NCBI RefSeq assembly: GCF_037975245.1
Contig: NC_092570.1
Span: 12,499,001 to 12,563,000, forward strand
Length of the DNA: 64,000 nt
From: Apostichopus japonicus
Taxonomy: Eukaryota; Echinodermata; Holothuroidea; Aspidochirotida; Stichopodidae
Reading direction: 5' to 3'
The first letter of the stretch is position 1. Every line of letters begins with the position of its first letter. A model generated the notes under the pieces. The model worked only from the letters and a program-made list of their open reading frames with translations. It was not told the origin of the DNA and ran no database searches. Of the stretch, positions 35,614 through 51,400 are shown piece by piece. The translations under genes were made by a program, and so were the position numbers.

Positions 35614-35969
35614 GTTAAAACAAGTCTAATCTATATTCACCCTATGGTTTATACTTTTATCAATGGTAATTTGTGACTTTACACTGTACAGAAAAGTCGT
35701 GAAATTTCCGATGCAATTTTTCATTGAACCTTTTAAACAAACGAGATCTGTGTCATCATGTTGACCTGACACTCTTCCTTGTTGATTGAGAGTTTAAACT
35801 TCAAGGGATAGTCTGGTGGCACACAATGAGGCACCTGTATGGAAAAGAAAAGTATTTCACGTTTTTTTTAAACCACATCTCAACATCTTTGTCCCTAACT
35901 CAAGATATGGTTGATTGAATGCGACCTGTTTTGTCTGACTAGACCCTCGATACTTCTCTAGACTGGAAT

Positions 35970-36700
35970 GTATCTTTGGTATGTAATGTAACAACGTCAA
36001 CAGGGGCGTAGCGAGCGGGGGGTGTGGGGGGGGTGTCACTCCCAATAATTTGGTCGCTGTCGGCAAATTTTGGGTCTGTCGGCAAAAGGAGAAAAGGTGA
36101 AAAGAGCGGAAGGGGAAGAAAGATGGAAAACTGAATAGAGAAAAGGAGAACGGGAGCTTCTTCCGTGCCAAATTTGACTTAAAATATGCACCAGATTGCA
36201 TCTAAGGACGTTTCAAAACTAAAAATTTTCCAAAGGGGAGGGGGACACCCCCTCCCTTAGACCCCTCCCCCATTTCAGTCACCACTTCCAGATCCGTCGG
36301 CAAATCAAATTCTCCACACCCCCCTAACAAAAACCCCTTCGCTACGCCCCTGAACGTCAAACGTCCTTCAAAGATTTGTACTTTCTGTAATAAACGGCTT
36401 GCTGGTTTATACTTGAAATCTGATACACTTTGTCTGTTTCCTATAAAAAGCTTTCATGATTTTCTGTATTTAGGATTCGAATATTTCGTCTGTGAATCAG
36501 TGAGTTAAATCACAGTATAGGTGCATGGTATTTGGTATGTAATGTAACAGCGTCAAACCATCTTCAACGATTTGTATTTTCTGTAATAAACGACATGCTG
36601 ATTTATACTTGAAATCTGATACCTTGTTTCTGTTTCCTATTAAAAGCTTTCATGATTTTCTGTATTTAGGATTCGAATAATTCGTCTGTGAATGAGTGAG
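35970..36700 (+). repeat. ~195-bp tandem array, two units (B)
   Basis: Counterpart of 13,834-14,425 with one unit fewer. The first unit is split by the MITE at 36,001-36,352. Confidence 0.65.
36001..36352. mobile_element. hAT-type MITE, GGGGCGTAGCGA family
   Basis: 352 bp, termini CAGGGGCGTAGCGAgCG / CAGGGGCGTAGCGAAGG, exact 8-bp duplication AACGTCAA (35,993-36,000 and 36,353-36,360). Interior carries poly-G and a GGGGAGGGGGACACCC block. Unit A is empty here. Confidence 0.9.
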
Positions 36701-36744
36701 TTAAATATTAAAGCAAAAGCATTTCACATCAATTACCGTGCATG

Positions 36745-38370
36745 ATATAACATTGTACTCCATCAATTGGGGGTTTATTTCGGCTTCTCCGAGGTCGCTT
36801 TGAGTTGGTTTAGATCCTACATGGAAAGTCGATCACAATTTATCCAAGTTTCACGCAATAGGTCTAATACTCTTGATCTCCACCATGGGGTAACTCAAGG
36901 GTCAATTCTCGGTCCTGTTCTGTTTGCTCTATATACCTCTTCGCTATAGAAACATCAGTTTTTATGACATTACCTATATGTTGTATGCTGATGATATACA
37001 ACTTTATTAGCTGTATCTAAGATGGAGTCATGCATTCAGGAAGTCAGGTTATGGATGTCAAATAACTATATAAGTTAAACGATGATAAAACAGGTAATTG
37101 TTTTCAGAAGTAGGTCTAATGATGAATTAGGCTCAAATCAGGTTCCTTTAAGAATTGGTGACAAGGTCATAAACTCTGTTCCGTTAGTTTGTAATCTCGG
37201 TGTGTATATGGACACTCACCATGTTAAACACATATGTAAGTCAACAATGTTTCATATTAGATGGGTGGGGCAACGGAAATTCTCGATAGGCCTGCGACTG
37301 AGAAACTTTTTCATGCAGTAATCTCGAGTAGACTTGATTATGGCAATTCCCTTCTATTTGGTATAGCTACATCCCAACTATCAAGATTGCAATGATCCAA
37401 AACACGGCTGCTCCAATCGTCCACAGGGCGAACCGGTTTACCCTCATCACTCTTATACTGGAAGAACTACACTGGTTACCAATAAGACTCCGTATTAACT
37501 ACAAAATCCCCATTCTAGCTTTTGGTGCCATTAAAACTGGTACTCCAACCTACCTTAATTTTCTCTTTCATCAGCAAGCTAAATGTAGACCAATACGTTC
37601 GCATTATCCGGCAGTATGCCGAAGAAGTACAGGGCAGAGCTGGAACGTGTTCGGAAGTTAGCTGAACGCTGTATTGGTTAAAGCCTTCCGTCACTCTCAT
37701 CCACAGTGGCGGAGCTAGGGTATTGGTCAGAGGGGGCGAGAATGGTCTGTAGGGGCGCTTTCGACACTATCTAAACGGAGCGCCACCCCAGGTTGGCGCG
37801 GAACGTACTGATCTTTTTGGAGTAAAGATACTCCCTACATCGCAGGAAATGACCTTTTCCGGGCCTAGCTAATTTGCAGATAAACGAAGAATAAATAGGT
37901 GTCATCGCCATTTTGTCAGAAAATTACACCAACAAAATGTGACAAATGTCAAAAGGTATTTGAGAGCGCAATGAAAAAGTCAATAATCTCGAATAAGTAA
38001 AAAGTGGTAAAAAGCTGAAAAGGGCGCCAGCAGTCCATTTGAGTCCGTCAGGGGGGGGGGGTATCCGCCCGCTGACTGTATGGACGCTCCGCCACTGCTC
38101 ATCCATATATGAAGAGAGTCTGACGTAGAAACTAAATAATATAAAAGAAGATCATTACACACCCTTTTTACAGTCTTATCATGTTCAACAGACCCGGGAT
38201 ACGATTACAGGTGCCCCATACTAAAACGTCCAGGTTCCGTAATTCTTTCTTACAAGAGGCGATACACTTGTTTAACTCGCGTGCAAAGCGATCCGTGGCC
38301 ACAGTTTATGATCTGTCACTTGCAGCTCTCTGTGCTGCTTTTGTTACAGTTCTGGTTCTGCTTATTTAGT
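36745..38370 (+). mobile_element. Non-LTR retrotransposon fragment (unit B)
   Basis: More complete copy of the element in unit A. Pieces in order: LHHGVTQGSILGPVLFALYT, a YADD site damaged to YADDIQLY, the NLGVYMD motif, SRLDYGNSLLFGIATSQLSR, NTAAPIVHRANRFTL, LHWLPIRLRINYKI and the C-terminal RFRNSFLQEAIHLFN. Several frameshifts and an in-frame stop make it inactive. A MITE sits inside at 37,704-38,097. The order of motifs is that of a CR1/L2-type ORF2; the 5' half is missing. Confidence 0.88.
37704..38097. mobile_element. hAT-type MITE, GTGGCGGAGC family
   Basis: 394 bp, perfect ends CAGTGGCGGAGC, exact 8-bp duplication CTCATCCA (37,696-37,703 and 38,098-38,105). Unit A has the empty site CTCTCATCCATATATG at about 20,904. 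Confidence 0.92.
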
Positions 38371-38389
38371 TTTATTCTCGTAGGTGTTC

Positions 38390-40243
38390 ACTAAAAGCTT
38401 GTTTATTGTATGGTTTTGTTTGTATTCACTACTGTTTTATGTTTACTGTCGACGGGAAAACTTTTTCCGTTTTTGTTTTCTGAAATGGGCAATAAGCCTT
38501 TGGAGGAAATTATTCCAAGGGTATTTGAAGCCATCTAAAGATGCACAGACATTAGACAAGAATTGTCACTGTTATTTCAGATTCATCATATAGCAGTAGC
38601 TTCCGATATAATTGACAAATAAAAAAAGGCAATACATCATTAATTTTACTTATGCATTTCCTCAATTAAGATACTCATCATGGTTACTGTATTGCATTAC
38701 TAAGTCTCACCCCTGTGTTGCTGACATCAGTGGGCTATATGACCTGGTCCACCCTAGGATTACTCTTATAGTAAGGTCTACATGCCATATTTCAGCCAAT
38801 TCACACACAGATTACAGTAAATACTGTAAATCTTAAAAGTTTTGTACCACAGTAAACTGTACGTGCTGATAAACTGGTAGCATTTGCTATTAAGTTTAAG
38901 TAAGAACTGAGGATATGTGTAAGCCAAAAAAATGCATCAAACTGGATTTTTGGGGATTACTCAGTGCAGTAATGGTAATAGCACATGCTACCGATTTATA
39001 GAACGATCCAGTTTTTACTTTGGTACAAAACTGGAAGAGAGTAAAATACAATGAAAAAGTCAAAAGATATATCGAAAAGGCTGGGAAGACGAAAGTACAG
39101 TTTGGAAAGAATAGTCTTACTTAATAGAACACAGGGAGTTACAAGGGAGACTAATTACAACTAATTCAACTCGTAGAACTCGATGTTGAAAATCGTTGTT
39201 AGTCATGTAGAGCGCGACCGATCAAGATTTTGCCAATTGCGTCGGCTTAAGTCTGGAAGACAGTCGCCGTGTGCACTGCTCAGTTTTTCAGTGCGAGGTG
39301 GTCAGTTGTAATCCATTGAGTCTTTACAATGATTAAAAACTAGGTCATAAGGTAGCATACGCCCATTTAAAGCCCCATTGACTTACACACTAAATCACAA
39401 AAGTAATGTGGTCTCTAAGTCTAGATAGAAGTTTTCAATAGCTAAACGCTACCCATCACCGGATAGCTGACAAGTTGGCCTTTCATGGCTCCATCGATTT
39501 TCCGTATCATGACCATGTTGATATTTTGCTTTCCGAGCCGGAAGTTTTCGTCACTTGTAAACAGACCTCTTCACACAGTGGTAAACAATTTTCCTACGCT
39601 GCTTCTGGGAAAATGCGAATGAGTCTCCCTACATAAAAATAGAAAAATGCTGCGGCTGTTATATTTTCTTCCCCTTTCTAGAGGCAAGTACATTGCAAGT
39701 ATAAGTATACAACTGTATCAACTGAGAGGATCTAATATGTCCATTGAAAGTAGTCAGATAATATGCAGATATGGGCGCCAGATTGGGTTTTGAACAGTTT
39801 CCCAAAAACCTACATGATCAATTCATACACATCACTCAATGCACCTGAGTTGTTACCTTACTGTAAGGTACCTTTAAGATAAAAAGTGCATCATTTTTTG
39901 AAAGTTCTTTCACTAAGGTTCATGCACTTGTACACTTTAATTGCCATGATGAACGTCAATACGTCAAGAACATGTTTTCCTCAACATGACGTTTTCAATG
40001 TATATCAGTCTTTATCACCACTGAGAAAACCTTGACAAGTAAGAGGACACAACCATTGCGCCCTCTTTCAATTATTAGTGCATACCCCTCCATAAACCGT
40101 TGTTCTATAGATATAGCCCCTAGCCTAGATGAAACTTAACAAATAGACCATCAGTAAAATAATCATCTAATTTGAAGAAGAAGAAGAATAGGTAAAGTAA
40201 AAACCATAGATTACTCTTGGAGGAAAAAGCCATCTTCTTATGA
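38390..40243. other. Unit B right flank and spacer, no gene seen
   Basis: Up to 39,837 this matches unit A in blocks. No gene is supported. A B-specific stretch lies at about 39,350-39,620. Confidence 0.45.
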
Positions 40244-40331
40244 CCCGGCCAGGTATGAAACCCGGAACCTCTTGATTGATAAGCCTCGTTGCTTCATATG
40301 CCACCGCCTTTATCCACTCGGCCAGAGCACC
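40244..40331 (-). repeat. tRNA-derived SINE head (Leu/Ser-type)
   Basis: On the minus strand: box A TGGCCGAGTGG at about 40,312-40,322 and box B GGTTCCGGGTTTCATACC at 40,253-40,270, with a variable-arm-like insert between them as in Leu/Ser tRNAs. The acceptor ends (GGTGCTC / GCCGGG) do not pair well, so a SINE or tRNA pseudogene is preferred over a working tRNA. Confidence 0.55.
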
Positions 40332-40920
40332 AGGATATCATCGCGCTTAATTAGAAATTGTGTCATAAAGTTGGAATATGAAATTAACATATAGCTACAA
40401 ATCTGCAATGATGTCGTTGTTTTCGAGGTATCATGATGCTCAGCAGACCGGCTCATAAGTAACCTGCTGCATATTCATAGTATTATCATGACCATTTAAT
40501 GAACTATATAACAGTTGCTTGTATATATAGAGTGGAAGTATCAGAAACATTATACACTGCAATAAATGTGATGATGTGTCCATGTGAGGCCTACCTGTAG
40601 TATACTTTGCCCCCGTGAACTAAATAGTGACCACGCACATATTTATATGGAATAATTTTATGGTTCTCTTTCTGGACCATTACAAAATATTTTAGTATAA
40701 GAGCCAACTTGTTGTCAGAACAAATGATACTATTCCCCTAAATGAGACAATTTCAAAGTGTACACTCGTTTAGCGCATGAGAACTTCCATAGAGTATAGC
40801 CTGCTTTTGAAAATTTGCCATGCATAATTGAATACTGTTATTCACTTAATTAATGCATACATGCATAGATGACATTTATAATCAGAAACTGCTTTACTTT
40901 CATAGAGCAGTGGTCCCGAT

Positions 40921-44142
<3,222 letters not shown>

Positions 44143-44293
44143 GACTCATGATGTGGCTTGCATTAAAGAAATTCAAACTACCTGTGGTTTTCATTGTAGG
44201 CCTATGTACTATACTGTGTTTTAGCCTGAATTCTCGAAGGACCGAAGTTCCTGACAGACCAGCAATACCGGAAATAGTTGGTGGACCTTTGAG
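44143..44293 (+). CDS. GAL3ST-like: GAL3ST-like exon with signal anchor
   Basis: Acceptor AG at 44,141-44,142; tandem ATGs at 44,148 and 44,151 give MMWLALKKFK and then a hydrophobic run of about 18 residues (LPVVFIVGLCTILCFSL) flanked by basic residues, the layout of a Golgi type II anchor. Donor GAG|GTATGT at 44,294, phase 2, which joins in frame to 45,663. A second, identical donor 64 bp on is in the wrong phase. Any upstream exon would be non-coding. Confidence 0.75.
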
Positions 44294-44395
44294 GTATGTG
44301 GCATTAATGTCAGTAACACAGACAGGCAGTACAGGAAATAGTTGGTGGACCTTTGAGGTATGTGGCATTAATGTCAGTAACACGTTCACGCACAT
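44265..44395 (+). repeat. 64-bp tandem duplication spanning a splice donor
   Basis: A segment containing GGAAATAGTTGGTGGACC, TTTGAG|GTATGT and GGCATTAATGTCAGTAAC occurs twice, offset by 64 bp (e.g. 44,277 and 44,341). It copies the last exon bases and the donor. 64 is not a multiple of three, so the second donor (44,358) leaves phase 0 and does not fit exon 2. Confidence 0.9.
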
Positions 44396-45662
44396 GAAAA
44401 GGCAAACATTAAATGTCAAGACTGGGTCACATATATATAGAGCTGTAAATATGATCGAACAAGTGCGTGGAGCGATGGCTGGGGGTAAAAAACTGAATAG
44501 TGCTCCAATTTTCTTAATGAAAAGTAGCCTCCTGTCATATTTATAATTATGAAGTACCGTTTTCTTGTGGTTTTGGTAAATGCCACTTAGTGATTTAAGA
44601 GAGCCTTTTTTCTCTCAAAACATTCAAGTACTGTCATTTGTGGTACAGAATGCACGGAGAATTTCATTTGTAGGAGGTGTCTTTTTCGGCTTTCAACATT
44701 TAACATGTGCTACTGCCTTTCGAAATCATTGTCCCTCCCCTTCAGATTCGAACCTCTTTCACCGCCTCTGAAATTGACTGAGAATCAATTTCACGAATCT
44801 TGCTTTCTTTGTACGTGTCATTGTTGGATATCGGTGATACCTATAGTTGTTGGTTGCAAACAGAACAGTTGAACTTTTAGGTTAGTTATGAATTGACGGG
44901 CAGAAACACAAGAGCATGACCTACCTAATAGCAGAGGGAATGAATTGTGCAACGTTTCTAATAGGAACGAGTGACACAATTTTTACAAATATGAAGTCAA
45001 TTAGGGGACATGGAAAATTTGAAGGGGCCCTAGAAATGTTCCATAAAGAATATTTTATTTTTTATTTAATATACATACAGAAGAAGAGTCACAAAAGGGG
45101 CCCAGTGATTTAATCGTCCAAGAGACCCGTTAAAAGATAAAATCACCGATGAGTAAAGTACACACAATTAGGAGAAGAATTAACTCCTGACTTCTCCTGA
45201 TGGTCTCCTATCATATTGAGAATTGCTGACAAACTTTCAGTTGCTTTCATCTGCATAATAACTACTTTATTAATATAATAACTTAGCTAATGCCGAAAGG
45301 CTTCGATGTGAGTTTTAACAAACTTATTTTGTCTAAATTATAACTATGACAAATATAATGTGTTTTCTCCAACATCATTGGACTATAGCAAATCCGGAGA
45401 CTGTATGGGGTCCGGTGACATAATCGTCCGAGAGGCCCGACCTGACAAAGATTTCGGTTGCTTTCATTTGCTTAAAAACTAATTTTATTTTTTATACACC
45501 ATTATTGATGTAATAACTTAGCCAAAAGGCTTCGATGTGAGATTTGACAAAAAATCATATTGTCTAATTATTACTATGACAAACATGATGTGTTTTCTCC
45601 AACATTATTGGACTGTAGCATTCCAAAGATTTATATACTTAGCATTGTTTTCTAAATTACAG

Positions 45663-45910
45663 ACACTATTGCAACTTGCAGTCGAAGGGTACGTTCAAAG
45701 TAGTTGATGAGCTATCTACAAACTCTAGTATGCAGCCGCTCAACAGTGTTGCCTTCGTGAAGACATTTAAAACTGGTAGTTCCACCCTTGCAGGCATCCT
45801 TGCGAGGTATGGGTATGAGAGAAACCTTTCTTTTGCTTTACCCAAGTCGGAAATGTTCTTGAGTAATACACCTTTCAATCCAAAGACGTCGAAATTGCTT
45901 TCCATGCCGG
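45663..45910 (+). CDS. GAL3ST-like: GAL3ST-like exon, PAPS-binding part
   Basis: Acceptor AG at 45,661-45,662. Encodes HYCNLQSKGTF, a short stem, then NSVAFVKTFKTGSSTLAGIL, the 5'-phosphosulfate loop of PAPS sulfotransferases (K-T-x-K-T-x-S-S-T), and RYGYERNLSFALPKS, which matches the family. The frame runs to MPV and hits TGA at 45,913, the first codon wholly inside the inserted element. There is no donor here that joins in frame to 52,284 onward. Confidence 0.85.
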
Positions 45911-45999
45911 TGTGACAGTACAGAGTGTCCCCCTGTACAAAGTGTCCACGGGGACAATCTGTACCAGCATATTTAGTCCGGTCGGACATTATCTGCTGA

Positions 46000-47490
46000 A
46001 AATTGTGTCCCCACCTCACAGCAAATATAGTCCCGCCGGACGAAATGTCCTGGTACGGAATGTCCGCAAATACTTCATAGCATATTTTGTCCCGCATAAA
46101 ATTTAAGCATTTCGACATTCAAAAGGCAATTGAGTTCATTATATCAATAATTAGAGCAGATGCATACATCAGAGTTAAATGTTACAGGAAATAAATGAGA
46201 CGTTGTGCGTTGCTGCAAAACAAAAAATAGAACGGGGAAAAAAAGAAAGAAAAGAAACAAGTCTTCCATCTGTAGATGTTAAACATGTTTTTGTTGTGAT
46301 TGCTGCTATTTCATCCTCCGTATATGTTGCATGTTGTATTCGGCAACTACATTGCGTTCATAGTCATCTTTACAGAGGGAGAGATAGTATAAACTTAACT
46401 TCCCCCCCCCCCCCAACGGAGGGCGGGTACGGCATAGGGAATGCAAAACCTACAACAAAAAATGACAAATTGCAGAGGTAAAATATTACGAACTTAAAGG
46501 AGTCCAAACTTCATTGTTACCGTATTTCCCTAACACACAATGGGTAAGATTTGGCAAGTATGGTAACTGTACTTCATGGGTCTACGAGAGTTGCCTAGCC
46601 AATATGAAATTTCATCCGTGCGTAAAGCTCATTATAGGACGGGAACCGAGGGTGTTTTCAAGTTACATCCTAAACGAAATCGGCAACGCTGTATACAAAA
46701 CTCAGGCCCATACACATAATTTTGAGTGCAAGGATACGGGGGGGGGGAGTTGGGATGGTAAGTTATCGAATGTGTGTCCTGGGGAGGGGTCTTCTTAAGT
46801 CTGTGACCTATCTGTGATGAGTTCCAAAATATTTTTGTTTGCTAATAACAACCATGAAGTAACTGGATACTTCTCTGACCTTGAAATGTCAATACTGCCC
46901 CAACCCTCTCCGTATGGGCTTGGCACCTATTTATTGACTTTCATTACTACTTTATTGTTTACTTTTTTACCCTTCCTTATTTTGTCACTCAATCGTCGAG
47001 TCAAGGTTTCTCCCTCTCAACAAGGTGGAGGGCCATTCTCCCACCCTCTGCCCCCTAAGCCCCGTTGTGATGGCCATGCGTGAAGCAAATTTTCATTTGT
47101 ATAGACAAATGGCATTCCAGGCAATTCCAGTGATAAAGGTTCGTTGTTTCTTATTATGAATGTTTCTTATTGGACAAAAGTGGTTCAAATTAGAAAAGAT
47201 ATATTAGAACGCTATCCTCTTCAAAAGAGCTGCAAACATACAGGAAACAAAACAAAGCCAAACAAGGGAAAGAATAAAGCAAATAGGACAGAGCAGGATG
47301 CAATATGCTAGATTTTTTGTCTCATCATGTTTCTCACACTTTAAATATGTCATTCTTGTAGAGAAAAGTTTGTTCAAAGAAAGTTAATATAGTAAAAATC
47401 AAAACATGAAATTGGATGATAGTCATGTACAAACACAATATTCTGAATCTATATCAGACTGGGCAAAGAGTGAACAATGATTATACATGG
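46000..47490. other. Left interior of the Ginger-like element
   Basis: Open frames at 46,514-46,798 and 46,814-47,083 on the plus strand show no recognised domain. Poly-C at about 46,403 and poly-G at about 46,740. Confidence 0.35.
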
Positions 47491-47493
47491 GAT

Positions 47494-47735
47494 CAGGGAG
47501 GTAGGAGCAGGGGGGGGGGGCACTGTCTGTACATGCTATTTTTAAAATGGCATCCCATATCTTTTTATAGCACGTTTAACAATCTCAATAAATAGTATTG
47601 ATAACATACTAACACATCATATATATTTAAGTGATATGGCCGGTGTGTATCGGTTTATAGCATATCGAGTGGTGGTTGTGGAATGAGAAAATGTCCCTCT
47701 GATGTTGTGTGCCCACCCTCACTTCCTACCCCCTG
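47494..47735. mobile_element. hAT-type MITE nested in Ginger-like element
   Basis: 242 bp; ends CAGGGAGGTAGGAGCAG / CAGGGGGTAGGAAGTGAGG; near-perfect 8-bp duplication CATGGGAT / CATGGGGA. Interior ATAAAAAGATATGGGATGCC matches the element at 59,287-60,334, so it is a deletion derivative of that family. Confidence 0.75.
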
Positions 47736-48459
47736 CATGGGGAAATTTAACTGGAATGACTTAACTGGAATGTAGCTCTGATGCAAATAAAGATAATTCA
47801 TGCTTTCTAGAGCATCCTTCAAGCAGGGAGGTATTGCTTGATTAGAATGATATACTACTGTCACTCTTCTTCAAACAATATGTACTTGCAACTTCCTCTT
47901 TAGAGTTTGGTAAAGACCTCTATAAAACCATGCAGAAGTTTCCCTATTAGAATTCCCTCCTTGAACTCCTTTCCACAAACAGTAGGATTACCTATATAAT
48001 GCTTTAATGTGCAACTTGATACCGTCAAAAGTTTAATCTTGATTGTAAATTACAAATAAAATAGCTGATTCTCATGTATCCAACAGGTTTTTCGTTAAGA
48101 CTTACACAGAAATCCATAACAGCAAAAGTTACAACAGGAAGAAGAATATGGTCGGTTATATGTTTTACTATGAGAACTTATCTTGAACACAATTTCCAGA
48201 ACCAAGAAACACGCCTTCTTATTTGTTATTTAATGAAGTAATGAGGTGATAAAGAATTTCAAGTGTCACATCCCTTCAACTTGAACTGCAAATATATGGA
48301 TTTCCACCGAATGACTGGCAGTGAAAAGTCAATGGCCTGTCTTTGCTTAAACGTATAGCAGCCGACGAAATTTTCTCTCATGATATGTTAGAGTGAAAGA
48401 CAAGATTATTGTCGGTAACAAGTTAACTGCTAAGAAATCGTCTAGACATGTCTTCTGTT

Positions 48460-51400
48460 AACTTCATACATACTCCCTCCATTGGTGGTCAGGGATGAGA
48501 TATCAGTACAACCAAATCTGTGCAAAATAAAAGTTGAAAGCAATATTATGAGTAGTGAATGCCACACTGTAAGTCATATATAAAATAAATTATCATCTTG
48601 AAAGGTTATGTGTAAGCTCCACTACAAAGATAATTAACATTCACCATGTTGGTTAAGTGTAGACTGTATAGTGTACAACTGAACTATGCTTAGGCATTGA
48701 GTTAATTGGATGATCTTTTATTGTGACACCTACATGTTTATGGGATTACTGGCTCCATTTATTTAATTGGAGATTGCATGTCATAATTTTGGCGCTATAT
48801 TGTACAGTTCACTACCAAACCTGAAAAGTTTTAACCACATGAGCCAATACAACATTTGTGACATATTAATTAAATTTAATATCAGAAATTTATCAAATTA
48901 GAGTAAGCTAGGATACAACAGAAGTTTGATGCCTTTTGGTGCTCTTTGATGTACAGTATGTGTGCATGGTATGATTGTTTAATGCTGATCAAACATTAAT
49001 TGTCCTGAATCAGGATCCATGGGGGTTCAAAACACCCTCTGTATGACCCAAATGCAAAAACAAGTAATGCTAGCTTACCATTATTATAGTAAAATGTACT
49101 ATTATACATCATTTTGCATCAAGAGACCTAAACATTGCCTTATTTTGCCAAAGAAAAAGGGGTCCCTCTCCCAGGTTTCAGGAAATATCCCCCCACCACA
49201 CACACAAACACATTTAGCAATTTTCCACAACGGACCTAACAGAGAAATGGTACCAAAACTCAGTTGATACATTATCTCTCTTATCTTGTCGAAATTCCTG
49301 TCAAAACAGCCAAGTAGTAATAAGTTCACACTTTCTAAACAGAAAAGTTCCCTGTGGTTACAGTATCAAACTGTCCAACACCATTTTGAAAAAACAACAC
49401 ACAATAGGTGGTGTCTAGCTGTGGAATGTGGTCTTAATTATTACTCATCATTTGTTTGAACAAATAAACAGTGTCTGCTGCAGTGAAACATGTCCAGCCA
49501 AAATCACTTTTTGGGGATGTAATTCAAATGAAGACAATTGTCAGGCTATATGGTGGAACCTTTGCAAGTAAATATAGGAACAAAAACTATGTACATATAA
49601 ACTTGTTAATGGGGACTTAACCTGCTAAGATTTACAGTACACTTTCTCAGTTCTCACCTACCTTCGTGACCTTTCTATATGCTTAATACCTATTTGGAAA
49701 TAATTTTGCTCAAACACAGCATTCTGCCATGCACTACAAGTTATTTGCATGGTACAAATAACAGATATGATGCCATTCATATTGGAACTAACTACAGAAA
49801 ATTATTCACTTTTTAAGACATGCTTACCTCATCATCACATCAGTAATGCAATAAGAAGTTGATGCTGCAGTCTTGTCAGGCACTGCCTTAGTCTCAGGCC
49901 ACTTTGAATAGAAGTCAGACAGTGTTATGATGTACAGTCGCTTGGTAGCTGTCACTGGTAGAGGACCAATAAGATCTACACCAACCTGTTAAGAAAGAAG
50001 ACAGCATTTAGGTGCTAATTTCAAAAACATTTACAAGTTGCAGGCTTTGCCTTGACTGTTGTTCTATTCCATTGCTTCATTCTGTACACAGATCTAGATA
50101 AAAAACAGTGGGATATCTGATCGAAACAGGGTGTTGGTGGATTTAGGCCAATTATTTTTACCTTGCAAACATGAAAATGTAACTTAAACCATACTGTACC
50201 ATATATTTACAATCTCTTCAACCACTAAACCAGAAAAATGATACGCCACTTTTTGCAACTTACAATTATATGCCTATATTGATGGTTGCTCCGCAGTTAG
50301 GCCAGAGTGTGGCTTAAAGGTATGCTGTATAGGCCCTAAATATGCCAAATTTTCAATATGGACAAAATTCTTTAAGTATGTTTATTTCCCTGGAGGAAAT
50401 TTACCTCACTGGGACATTCAATCATCTCGTGTCATCATTTAGAATGTCTGAGCACAATTTAAAGGGTTATTACCCCCAGGAAAGTACTTTTTGAAAACTT
50501 CTAGCAATTAAAGTGGCCAAAATTTAGGGCCAATACAGACTACCTTTAAGCTTGTAAATGTTGAATTTGTCCAGAAAGAGTGACATTAACTATACTAAAC
50601 CTTCACTGCATACTGCGGACATCCTGTGCAATTAAAACAGATTGGGAATTTACCTGTTTCCATAATCCAGTTACAGGAATGCTATGGAGACTTGTTCGTA
50701 GGTCTACAGGACAATGACGCTTTGACATCCTGTTGAACCAGGGAGTTCCATAACAACTCCCTGGTTGAAAAAAAAACTTGTTACATCAACGTTGATAGTT
50801 TTCCAATAGAATCTAGACAATAGACATAGTATGTTGTCGATTATCTATGCAAAGATGAACACCTTCAAAGAGATAAGAAAATTCATGATCAAGGAGATAT
50901 CATGTTTTTTTGCCCCCCCCCCCAAAAAAAAAAACAAAAAAAACAAAAAAAACCACACAAATACATGGGCTGCAGGATTGGTAGTTCTAGCTGAAGTGCC
51001 TTAAAATTGAATTACAACTCTATATCGGTGTTTGAAATGGAATATTCCCATTATTGTACCTATTGCATGGCCACTATTTGGGTCTATAGATATTTAAGGA
51101 GTTTTCTTCTGCAATGAGGTTTGGCATGTAGAGAATATGCCACACCTAAAAAAGTACTATAAGGCCTTCAATATCTGTTCTTACCAACCAAAATTAATGA
51201 ACATGAATTTGTTATGTACAGTATTAGTGCCACTTTCCTCTAGAAGTAGGCTAGGCTATATGCTATAGTCCAATAATTGCATTTGATAGTGTCCCATGCA
51301 TGCAAACCAGACTAGCTCTGTAAGCTTTAGTGATCTGTTGTTATCTTTTATGATAGGCAGGGCGATAAGAGGTAGAAATTTATAATAATTTTCACAAAAA

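Larger units (their letters stand above)
24575..39837 (+). repeat. Segmental duplication unit B (SSAT-bearing)
   Basis: Collinear copy of unit A with SSAT copy B. Private insertions: TIR elements at 25,136, 27,145, 36,001 and 37,704, and about 340 bp at 33,706-34,048. Ends at the same 20-bp sequence as unit A. Left edge lies in a CCAGCATAAA module (24,575-24,712). Confidence 0.9.
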
